Source: Klebsiella pneumoniae
GTDB taxonomy: Bacteria; Pseudomonadota; Gammaproteobacteria; Enterobacterales; Enterobacteriaceae
NCBI RefSeq assembly: GCF_000742135.1
Contig: NZ_KN046818.1
Span: forward strand, 1,364,841 to 1,428,840
Direction: 5' to 3'
Length of the DNA stretch: 64,000 bases
Shown here in pieces: positions 57,374 through 64,000 of the stretch. The notes beneath the pieces are model-generated. The model was given only the letters and a program-made list of their open reading frames with translations. It had not been told where the DNA came from and ran no database searches. How positions within the stretch are numbered: position 1 is the first letter of the stretch; the number at the start of each line of letters is the position of its first letter. Made by a program: the position numbers and the translations under genes.

Positions 57374-57423
57374 CGGAAATATATCCTGTTAATTAATATG
57401 ACGTAATGTCATGGAGTGAAACT

Positions 57424-58173
57424 ATGTTATTAAAAGATAAAGTCGCCATTATTACTGGCGCGGCCTCCGCACGCGGTTTGGGCTTCGCGACTGCGAAATT
57501 ATTCGCCGAAAACGGCGCGAAAGTGGTCATTATCGACCTCAATGGCGAAGCCAGTAAAACCGCCGCGGCGGCATTAGGCGAAGGCCATCTCGGCCTGGCG
57601 GCCAACGTCGCTGATGAAGTGCAGGTGCAGGCGGCCATCGAACAAATTCTGGCGAAATACGGTCGGGTTGATGTACTGGTCAATAACGCCGGGATTACCC
57701 AGCCGCTGAAGCTGATGGATATCAAGCGCGCCAACTATGACGCGGTGCTTGATGTTAGCCTGCGCGGCACGCTGCTGATGTCGCAGGCGGTTATCCCCAC
57801 CATGCGGGCGCAAAAATCCGGCAGCATCGTCTGCATCTCGTCCGTCTCCGCCCAGCGCGGCGGCGGTATTTTCGGCGGACCGCACTACAGCGCGGCAAAA
57901 GCCGGGGTGCTGGGTCTGGCGCGGGCGATGGCGCGCGAGCTTGGCCCGGATAACGTCCGCGTTAACTGCATCACCCCGGGGCTGATTCAGACCGATATTA
58001 CCGCCGGCAAGCTGACTGATGACATGACGGCCAACATTCTTGCCGGCATTCCGATGAACCGCCTTGGCGACGCGATAGACATCGCGCGCGCCGCACTGTT
58101 CCTCGGCAGCGATCTTTCCTCCTACTCCACCGGCATCACCCTGGACGTTAACGGCGGCATGTTAATTCACTAA
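57424..58173 (+). CDS. Short-chain dehydrogenase/reductase
   Basis: A 249-residue classical SDR. NAD(P) binding loop TGAASARGLGFATAK near residue 13, structural NNAG, and the catalytic Ser (SSVSAQ) with YSAAK (Tyr and Lys) about residues 158-162. An acidic Asp follows the second beta strand (VVIIDLNG), which favours NAD over NADP. The start has GGAG upstream; a frame open to 57406 is not needed. Probably oxidises a sugar or polyol taken up by the neighbouring permease, feeding the transketolase genes. Confidence 0.9.
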   Translation: MLLKDKVAIITGAASARGLGFATAKLFAENGAKVVIIDLNGEASKTAAAALGEGHLGLAANVADEVQVQAAIEQILAKYGRVDVLVNNAGITQPLKLMDIKRANYDAVLDVSLRGTLLMSQAVIPTMRAQKSGSIVCISSVSAQRGGGIFGGPHYSAAKAGVLGLARAMARELGPDNVRVNCITPGLIQTDITAGKLTDDMTANILAGIPMNRLGDAIDIARAALFLGSDLSSYSTGITLDVNGGMLIH

Positions 58174-58186
58174 GCGAGGCAAACAG

Positions 58187-59032
58187 ATGAAGATGACCGA
58201 ATCACAAAAAGTCGCCGCGGCGGCGTGGCGTATTCGCCGTTACGCCCTGCAAATGGGGGAAGTGCAGGGGCAGGGCTATATCGGCCAGGCGCTGGGCTAT
58301 GCCGATGTGCTCGCCACCGCCTTCAGCCATGCCATGACCTATCGCCCGGAAGATCCCGAGTGGGAGGGGCGCGATCGCTTCCTGCTCTCTCATGGCCATT
58401 ACGCTATCGCTTATTATGCCGCGCTGCTGGAGGCGGGCATTATCCCGGAAGCCGAACTGGAAACCTACGGCTCCGACGACAGCCGCCTGCCGATGTCCGG
58501 CATGGCGACCTACACCCCGGGGATGGAGATGTCCGGCGGCTCGCTGGGGCAGGGGCTGTCCATTGCCGTCGGCATGGCGCTTGGGCTGCGGCAGAAACAG
58601 AGCAAGGCCTGGGTCTACAACTCCATGTCCGATGGGGAGCTGGACGAAGGGTCGACCTGGGAGGCGGCGATGTCGGCGGCTCACTATGGCCTGAGCAACC
58701 TGATTAACCTTGTCGATGTCAACAAACAGCAGGCTGACGGCGATTCACGCAAAATCCTCGGCTTTGAGCCGCTGCAGGATAAATGGGCCGCCTTCGGCTG
58801 GTACGTACAGCGCGTGGACGGTAACGATCTGCCGGCGGTGATGGCCGCCTTTGACAACGCGAAAAGTTATTCCGGCAATCAGCCGCGGGTCATTTTATGC
58901 GACACGCTGATGGGCAAAGGGGTGCCGTTCCTCGAAACCCGCGATAAAAACCATTTTATTCGCGTCGATGCCGACGAATGGCAAAAAGCGATCGCGGTGC
59001 TGGACGCTAACAAACCGGAAGGAGTGCTGTAA
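58187..59032 (+). CDS. Transketolase, N-terminal (TPP-binding) subunit
   Basis: A 281-residue protein equal to the first domain of transketolase. The thiamine diphosphate motif SDGELDEGSTWEAAM with NLVDVNKQQADG corresponds to the GDGE...N pattern (here Ser-Asp-Gly-Glu). His residues of the active site occur in LLSHGHYAIAYY. It is the first half of a split transketolase; the C-terminal half follows with a one-base overlap (TAATG). GAGG precedes the start. The pair probably transfers two-carbon units in catabolism of an unusual pentose or related sugar; the chromosomal tktA is not in this window. Confidence 0.9.
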   Translation: MKMTESQKVAAAAWRIRRYALQMGEVQGQGYIGQALGYADVLATAFSHAMTYRPEDPEWEGRDRFLLSHGHYAIAYYAALLEAGIIPEAELETYGSDDSRLPMSGMATYTPGMEMSGGSLGQGLSIAVGMALGLRQKQSKAWVYNSMSDGELDEGSTWEAAMSAAHYGLSNLINLVDVNKQQADGDSRKILGFEPLQDKWAAFGWYVQRVDGNDLPAVMAAFDNAKSYSGNQPRVILCDTLMGKGVPFLETRDKNHFIRVDADEWQKAIAVLDANKPEGVL

Positions 59033-60024
59033 TGAGCCAGAGTCAACCCCGTTTAAAAACGTCGGCGATGATCGCCTCGATTGCTGATGAAGGCCAGGCG
59101 ACCGTCCCTGCGCCCTTCGGCGTCGCGCTGTCAAAACTGGCGGCGCAGCGCCCGGAAATCGTCGGCATGACCGCGGACCTGTCAAAATATACCGACCTGC
59201 ATATTTTCGCCCAGGCCTTCCCGGATCGCTTTTTCCAGATGGGCATGGCCGAACAGCTGCTGATGGCGGCGGCAGGGGGGATGGCGAAGGAGGGATTTAT
59301 TCCTTTCGCCACCACCTATGCCGCCTTTGCAACCCGTCGCGCCTATGATTTTATTCACCAGGTCATCGCCGAAGAGCATCTGAACGTGAAGATCTGCGCG
59401 GCGCTGCCGGGCCTGACGACCGGCTATGGCCCCAGCCATCAGGCCACCGAAGATCTGGCGATCATGCGCGGTATCCCCGGGATGGTTATCGTCGATCCTT
59501 GCGATGCGCTGGAGATAGAGCAGGCGGTACCGGCCATTGCCGATCACCAGGGGCCGGTGTATATGCGTCTGCTGCGCGGTAAGGTGCCGCTGGTGCTGGA
59601 TAAATATGACTATCAGTTCGAACTGGGTAAGGCGAAGCTGCTGGAGGACGGCAACGATGTGCTGATTATCTCCTCCGGGCTGATGACTATGCGCGCGCTG
59701 GAGGCGGCTGAAAAGCTGCGGGCCGATAATATCGGCGTGGCGGTCCTGCACGTGCCGACCATCAAACCGCTGGATGAGAAAGCGATTATTGAACAGGCGT
59801 CGAAGCCGGGCCGCCTGGTGGTAACTGCGGAGAACCACACCGCGGTCGGCGGCCTGGGGGAAGCGGTGGCCGCGCTGCTGATGCGTAAGGGCGTACGCTG
59901 TGAGCTGGATAGCGTGGGGCTGCCCGACGCGTTCCTGTTAGCCGGCGCCCTGCCGACCCTCCACGATCGCTACGGCATCTCCACCGCGAAGATTGTCGAA
60001 AAAATTAAGTATCGTCTGCGTTAA
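59032..60024 (+). CDS. Transketolase, C-terminal subunit
   Basis: A 330-residue protein equal to the pyrimidine-binding and C-terminal domains of transketolase. The catalytic glutamate lies in [19 protein letters not shown], and the C-terminal domain carries [17 protein letters not shown], a family motif. It forms an active site with the N-terminal subunit. Split transketolases occur in catabolic clusters such as those for apiose or related sugars; which sugar is used here is open. It is the last gene of the inserted cluster; rhlE follows after 214 bases. Confidence 0.9.
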   Translation: MSQSQPRLKTSAMIASIADEGQATVPAPFGVALSKLAAQRPEIVGMTADLSKYTDLHIFAQAFPDRFFQMGMAEQLLMAAAGGMAKEGFIPFATTYAAFATRRAYDFIHQVIAEEHLNVKICAALPGLTTGYGPSHQATEDLAIMRGIPGMVIVDPCDALEIEQAVPAIADHQGPVYMRLLRGKVPLVLDKYDYQFELGKAKLLEDGNDVLIISSGLMTMRALEAAEKLRADNIGVAVLHVPTIKPLDEKAIIEQASKPGRLVVTAENHTAVGGLGEAVAALLMRKGVRCELDSVGLPDAFLLAGALPTLHDRYGISTAKIVEKIKYRLR

Positions 60025-60238
60025 CCCCATTGCTATGACCCACTGGCCGCTGAGCGCGCTCAGCGACCTTCTCATGCCCGCCAGCCAGGCGCGGCATTCT
60101 TTTGCAGATTTTATGCGGCCTGTCACAAAATCTGCTAGACTGCGCCCCTTCATGGCATTGTGGTTTTTGCCATCTCTTATCGCAATAATCTCCCTGAAAA
60201 CTACGCCCTTCACCGGGCCGGGGCGGTTCGGAGTTGTT

Positions 60239-61594
60239 ATGTCTTTTGATTCCCTTGGCCTGAATCCCGATATCCTGCGCGCTGTCGCTGAGCAGGGCTA
60301 CGTTGAGCCGACCCCTATCCAGCAGCAGGCGATCCCGGCGGTACTGCAGGGCCGTGACCTGATGGCTAGCGCCCAGACCGGCACCGGTAAAACGGCGGGC
60401 TTTACCCTGCCGCTGCTGCAGCGCCTGATCCAGAATGAGCCGCACGCAAAGGGCCGTCGTCCGGTGCGCGCGCTGATCCTGACCCCGACCCGTGAGCTGG
60501 CGGCGCAGGTGGGCGAGAACGTCCGCGATTACAGTAAATACCTGAATATTCGCTCGCTGGTGGTCTTCGGCGGCGTGAGCATCAACCCGCAGATGATGAA
60601 GCTGCGCGGCGGCGTCGACATCCTCGTCGCCACCCCGGGCCGTCTGCTGGACCTCGAACATCAGAACGCCGTCAGTCTTGATAAAGTTGAAATCCTCGTG
60701 CTGGACGAAGCGGACCGTATGCTGGATATGGGCTTTATCCATGACATCCGTCGCGTACTGGCCAAACTGCCGGCGCGTCGACAGAACCTGCTGTTCTCGG
60801 CGACCTTCTCCGACGAGATCAAGGGCCTGGCCGAGAAACTGCTGCACAACCCGCTGGAAGTGGAAGTGGCGCGTCGTAACACCGCGTCCGAGCAGATCAC
60901 CCAGCACGTCCATTTTGTTGACAAGAACCGCAAGCGTGAACTGCTGTCGCAGCTTATCGGCGAAGGCAACTGGCAGCAGGTGCTGGTGTTTACCCGTACC
61001 AAGCATGGCGCCAACCACCTCGCGGAACAGCTCAACAAAGACGGCATCCGCAGCGCGGCGATCCATGGCAACAAGAGCCAGGGAGCGCGTACCCGCGCGC
61101 TGGCCGACTTTAAATCCGGCGGCATTCGCGTGCTGGTGGCGACCGATATCGCCGCCCGCGGTCTGGATATCGAAGAGCTGCCGCACGTGGTGAACTACGA
61201 GCTGCCGAACGTACCGGAAGATTACGTCCACCGTATCGGCCGTACCGGTCGCGCGGCGGCCACCGGCGAAGCCTTATCATTGGTGTGCGTGGATGAGCAT
61301 AAGCTGCTGCGCGATATCGAGCGCCTGCTGAAAAAAGAGATCCCGCGCATCGCGATTGCCGGCTATGAGCCGGATCCGTCCATTAAAGCCGAACCTATCC
61401 AGAACGGTCGCCAGCAGCGCGGCGGCGGTCGCGGGCAAGGTCAGGGACGCGGCGGCCAGGGTCAGGGACGCAGCGGACAGCCGCGCAGCCAGAATAATGC
61501 CCCACGCCGTCAGGACGGCGAGGCGCCGAAAGCGCGCACTCAGGACGGCAAACCGCCGCGCCGCCGTCGCCCGCGTAAACCGGCTGGCGAATAA
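60239..61594 (+). CDS. rhlE: DEAD-box RNA helicase RhlE
   Basis: A 451-residue ATP-dependent RNA helicase involved in ribosome maturation and RNA decay. Start [20 protein letters not shown]; a longer frame from 59993 runs through the transketolase end and intergenic DNA. Q motif, Walker [15 protein letters not shown] motif [15 protein letters not shown] motif, and [10 protein letters not shown] are all present. The C-terminal tail (about 390-451) is rich in Gly, Arg and Gln and likely binds RNA. In E. coli it is divergent from cecR and partly under CecR control; here the inserted cluster lies between them. Confidence 0.95.
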   Translation: MSFDSLGLNPDILRAVAEQGYVEPTPIQQQAIPAVLQGRDLMASAQTGTGKTAGFTLPLLQRLIQNEPHAKGRRPVRALILTPTRELAAQVGENVRDYSKYLNIRSLVVFGGVSINPQMMKLRGGVDILVATPGRLLDLEHQNAVSLDKVEILVLDEADRMLDMGFIHDIRRVLAKLPARRQNLLFSATFSDEIKGLAEKLLHNPLEVEVARRNTASEQITQHVHFVDKNRKRELLSQLIGEGNWQQVLVFTRTKHGANHLAEQLNKDGIRSAAIHGNKSQGARTRALADFKSGGIRVLVATDIAARGLDIEELPHVVNYELPNVPEDYVHRIGRTGRAAATGEALSLVCVDEHKLLRDIERLLKKEIPRIAIAGYEPDPSIKAEPIQNGRQQRGGGRGQGQGRGGQGQGRSGQPRSQNNAPRRQDGEAPKARTQDGKPPRRRRPRKPAGE

Positions 61595-61632
61595 CACGCT
61601 GATGTCCGGGCCGCGATAACGCGCCCCGGCTC

Positions 61633-61670
61633 AGGCCCGTCTGTCCGCTACGCGGCGGCGGGCCTTTTTC
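61633..61670 (+). terminator. rhlE terminator
   Basis: AGGCCCG and CGGGCCT pair at the base of a longer stem and are followed by TTTTTC. Confidence 0.85.
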
Positions 61671-61748
61671 TTTCCATTACACTATTTGTCGAGCAGGCTT
61701 CCACACTCCGCAGAAAGCAATACCTCCGGGCGGGCAAAAATGGCACAA

Positions 61749-61768
61749 TAGTGGCTGTTTATACAGTA
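61749..61768 (+). promoter_or_regulatory. LexA box of dinG
   Basis: TAGTGGCTGTTTATACAGTA differs from the E. coli dinG LexA box, as I recall it, at one position. The left half is weak (GTG for CTG). It lies 14 bases before the start. Confidence 0.75.
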
Positions 61769-61781
61769 TTCAGGTTTTCTC

Positions 61782-63938
61782 ATGGCTTTGACCGCTGCGC
61801 TGAAAGCGCAAATCGCCGCCTGGTATAAGGCGCTTCAGGAACAGATCCCGGACTTTATTCCGCGTCCCCCGCAGCGGCAGATGATCGCCGATGTGGCGAA
61901 AACCCTCGCCGGGGAAGAGGGCAGGCATCTGGCTATCGAAGCGCCGACCGGCGTCGGCAAAACGCTGTCATATCTGATCCCGGGCATCGCCATCGCCCGC
62001 GAGGAACAAAAAACGCTGGTGGTCAGCACCGCCAACGTCGCCCTGCAGGATCAAATCTACAGTAAGGACCTGCCGCTGCTGCGTAAAATCATTCCCGACC
62101 TGCGCTTTACCGCCGCCTTCGGTCGTGGGCGCTACGTCTGTCCGCGCAACCTGACGGCGCTGGCCAGCACCGAGCCGTCGCAGCAGGATCTGCTGGCCTT
62201 TCTCGATGACGATCTCACCCCGAATAATCAGGCGGAGCAGAAGCTGTGCGCGACCCTGAAGCAGGATCTCGACAGCTACCGCTGGGACGGCCTGCGCGAC
62301 CATACCGACAAAGCCATCGACGATGGGCTATGGAGCCGGCTGAGCACCGATAAGGCCAGCTGCCTGAACCGCAACTGCCACTACTATCGCGAGTGCCCGT
62401 TCTTTGTGGCGCGGCGGGAAATTCAGGAGGCGGAAGTGGTGGTGGCCAACCATGCGCTGGTGATGGCGGCGATGGAGAGCGAAGCGGTGCTGCCGGAGCC
62501 GAAAAACCTGCTGCTGGTCCTCGATGAAGGCCATCATCTGCCGGACGTCGCCCGCGACGCGCTGGAGATGAGCGCCGAGATCACCGCCCCCTGGTTTCGC
62601 CTGCAGCTGGATCTGTTCTGCAAGCTGGTGGCCACCTGCATGGAGCAGTTTCGTCCGAAAACCACGCCGCCGCTGGCCAATCCGGAGCGGCTCACCGCTC
62701 ATTGCGAAGAGCTTTTCGAGCTGATTGCCTCGTTGAATAATATTCTCAATCTCTATATGCCCGCCGGTCAGGAAGCGGAGCATCGCTTCCCGATGGGCGA
62801 ACTGCCGCAGGAGGTGATGGAGATCTGCCAGCGGCTGGCGAAGCTCACCGAGTTGCTGCGCGGCCTGGCGGAGCTGTTCCTGAACGATCTCAGCGAAAAG
62901 ACCGGCAGCCATGACGTGGTGCGCCTGCATCGGGTGCTGCTGCAGATGAACCGCGCCCTTGGCATGTTTGAAAGCCAAAGCAAGCTGTGGCGCCTGGCGT
63001 CGCTGGCGCAGTCCTCAGGCGCGCCGGTAACCAAATGGGCGACGCGGGTGGTGCGCGATGGCCAGATCCACGTCTGGTTCCACTGCGTCGGGATCCGCGT
63101 CAGCGATCAGCTTGAACGGCTGCTGTGGCGCAGCGTGCCGCATATCGTGGTGACGTCAGCGACGCTGCGCTCGCTAAACAGCTTCTCGCGCCTGCAGGAG
63201 ATGAGCGGTCTGAAGGAGAAAGCGGGGGACCGCTTCGTGGCGCTGGATTCGCCGTTCAACCACGTGGAGCAGGGGAAAATTATTATTCCTCAAATGCGTT
63301 ATGAACCGCTGATGGATAACGAAGAGCAGCACATTGCCGAGATGGCGGCCTATTTTCGCCAGCAGGTGGAGAGCAAAAAACATCTCGGGATGCTGGTGCT
63401 GTTTGCCAGCGGGCGGGCGATGAACCGCTTCCTCGAGCATGTGACCGATCTGCGCCTGATGCTGTTGGTGCAGGGCGACCAGCCGCGCTACCGGCTGGTG
63501 GAGCTGCATCGCAAACGGGTGGAAAGCGGCGAGCGCAGCGTGCTGGTGGGTCTGCAGTCCTTTGCCGAAGGTCTCGATTTAAAAGGCGATCTGCTAAGCC
63601 AGGTGCATATCCATAAAATCGCTTTTCCGCCCATCGACAGCCCGGTAGTGATCACCGAAGGCGAATGGCTGAAAAGCCTCAATCGTTATCCCTTCGAGGT
63701 ACAGAGTTTGCCCAGCGCCTCCTTTAATCTTATTCAGCAGGTGGGGCGTTTGATCCGTAGCCATAACTGCTGGGGAGAGGTGGTGATTTACGATAAGCGT
63801 CTGTTGACCAAAAACTACGGCGCGCGTCTACTGAACGCGTTACCTGTTTTTCCCATAGAGCAGCCGGGCGTTCCGGAGGTTATAGTAAAACGGAAAGCAA
63901 AACAGACAGCAAAACAGACGGGCCGCAAACGTCGCTGA
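61782..63938 (+). CDS. dinG: ATP-dependent DNA helicase DinG
   Basis: A 718-residue XPD-like 5'-3' helicase with an iron-sulfur cluster, induced by DNA damage; it removes R-loops and D-loops. Walker A is EAPTGVGKTLSY; cluster cysteines are in RYVCPR and in CLNRNCHYYRECPF; the DEGH box is LVLDEGHHLPD; helicase motif VI is IQQVGRLIRSH. The length is close to E. coli (716). The start has a weak ribosome binding site and a LexA box just upstream. ybiB follows 29 bases on. Confidence 0.96.
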   Translation: MALTAALKAQIAAWYKALQEQIPDFIPRPPQRQMIADVAKTLAGEEGRHLAIEAPTGVGKTLSYLIPGIAIAREEQKTLVVSTANVALQDQIYSKDLPLLRKIIPDLRFTAAFGRGRYVCPRNLTALASTEPSQQDLLAFLDDDLTPNNQAEQKLCATLKQDLDSYRWDGLRDHTDKAIDDGLWSRLSTDKASCLNRNCHYYRECPFFVARREIQEAEVVVANHALVMAAMESEAVLPEPKNLLLVLDEGHHLPDVARDALEMSAEITAPWFRLQLDLFCKLVATCMEQFRPKTTPPLANPERLTAHCEELFELIASLNNILNLYMPAGQEAEHRFPMGELPQEVMEICQRLAKLTELLRGLAELFLNDLSEKTGSHDVVRLHRVLLQMNRALGMFESQSKLWRLASLAQSSGAPVTKWATRVVRDGQIHVWFHCVGIRVSDQLERLLWRSVPHIVVTSATLRSLNSFSRLQEMSGLKEKAGDRFVALDSPFNHVEQGKIIIPQMRYEPLMDNEEQHIAEMAAYFRQQVESKKHLGMLVLFASGRAMNRFLEHVTDLRLMLLVQGDQPRYRLVELHRKRVESGERSVLVGLQSFAEGLDLKGDLLSQVHIHKIAFPPIDSPVVITEGEWLKSLNRYPFEVQSLPSASFNLIQQVGRLIRSHNCWGEVVIYDKRLLTKNYGARLLNALPVFPIEQPGVPEVIVKRKAKQTAKQTGRKRR

Positions 63939-63967
63939 CGCCGGCGCGTGATGCACCAGGGGGAGCC

Positions 63968-64000
63968 ATGGAGTACAGCAAAATTATAAAAGAGGTGGGT
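63968..64000 (+). CDS. ybiB: Start of YbiB (TrpD2-family nucleic-acid-binding protein), partial
   Basis: Only the first 11 codons (MEYSKIIKEVG) are in the window, with GGGGGAG a few bases upstream. The N-terminus matches E. coli YbiB (MDYRKIIKEIG as I recall) and the gene follows dinG as in E. coli. YbiB has the TrpD fold and binds nucleic acid. Confidence 0.8.
   Translation, partial: MEYSKIIKEVG

Noticed and set aside
59993..60238. Extended N-terminus of RhlE
   Set aside because: It would overlap the transketolase end and add 82 residues of no known domain before the conserved RhlE start.
60005..61231. Minus-strand frame of 408 codons opposite rhlE
   Set aside because: It mirrors the rhlE coding sequence and has no ribosome binding site or recognisable fold.

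Overview
The window is chromosomal DNA of a Klebsiella, most likely the Klebsiella pneumoniae complex. Its backbone has the gal-bio-moa gene order of the Enterobacteriaceae: modC, ybhA, pgl, ybhC, ybhB, bioA, bioBFCD, uvrB, ybhK, moaABCDE, ybhL, ybhN-clsB-ybhP, ybhQ, ybhRSFG-cecR, rhlE, dinG, ybiB. Two things point to Klebsiella. The hut operons carry the NAC/CAP promoter layout known from Klebsiella. The 365-residue PmrB matches published K. pneumoniae numbering at T157 and R256. No tRNA, rRNA, insertion sequence or CRISPR was seen.

Layout. (1) 1-2410: modC end, ybhA, pgl. (2) 2470-8030: a blue-light/biofilm locus made of ycgZ-ymgA-ariR, a BLUF-EAL protein, the MerR-like BluR, a LuxR-type regulator, a YmgC-like peptide and an unknown exported protein. 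TGTACA boxes are scattered through its promoters. (3) 8048-13326: an RND pump (membrane fusion lipoprotein plus permease), a coupled acyltransferase-3 protein and a 36-residue membrane peptide upstream. (4) 13695-16865: a UspF-like protein and a P-type cation ATPase. (5) 17138-26470: ybhC, a lambda attB-like site, hutIGC, hutUH and a ProY-like permease. (6) 26471-34263: repeats, ybhB, the biotin genes around a BirA operator, an ERIC element in the bioB leader, and an orphan ABC ATPase. (7) 34264-39946: uvrB, a 30-residue PmrR-like peptide behind a PmrA box, and pmrB-pmrA-eptA. (8) 40051-44753: ybhK, the molybdopterin operon moaABCDE with a ModE site and Moco RNA leader, and ybhL. (9) 44785-54628: a tandem REP array, ybhN-clsB-ybhP, ybhQ (its last codons lie in a second ERIC), and the YbhGFSR exporter with its regulator CecR. 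(10) 54702-60024: an inserted carbohydrate cluster (LysR regulator, MFS permease, SDR dehydrogenase, two-subunit transketolase) that separates cecR from rhlE. (11) 60239-end: rhlE, LexA-controlled dinG, start of ybiB.

Genes that work together: Pgl is a pentose phosphate enzyme. The hut genes turn histidine into glutamate, ammonia and formamide. BioABFCD make biotin from a malonyl thioester. MoaA-E make molybdopterin, with ModC and ModE linking to molybdate supply. PmrAB, EptA and the PmrR-like peptide remodel lipid A. UvrB and DinG belong to the SOS response. Families are assigned from motifs, length and gene order read directly; no database search was run.
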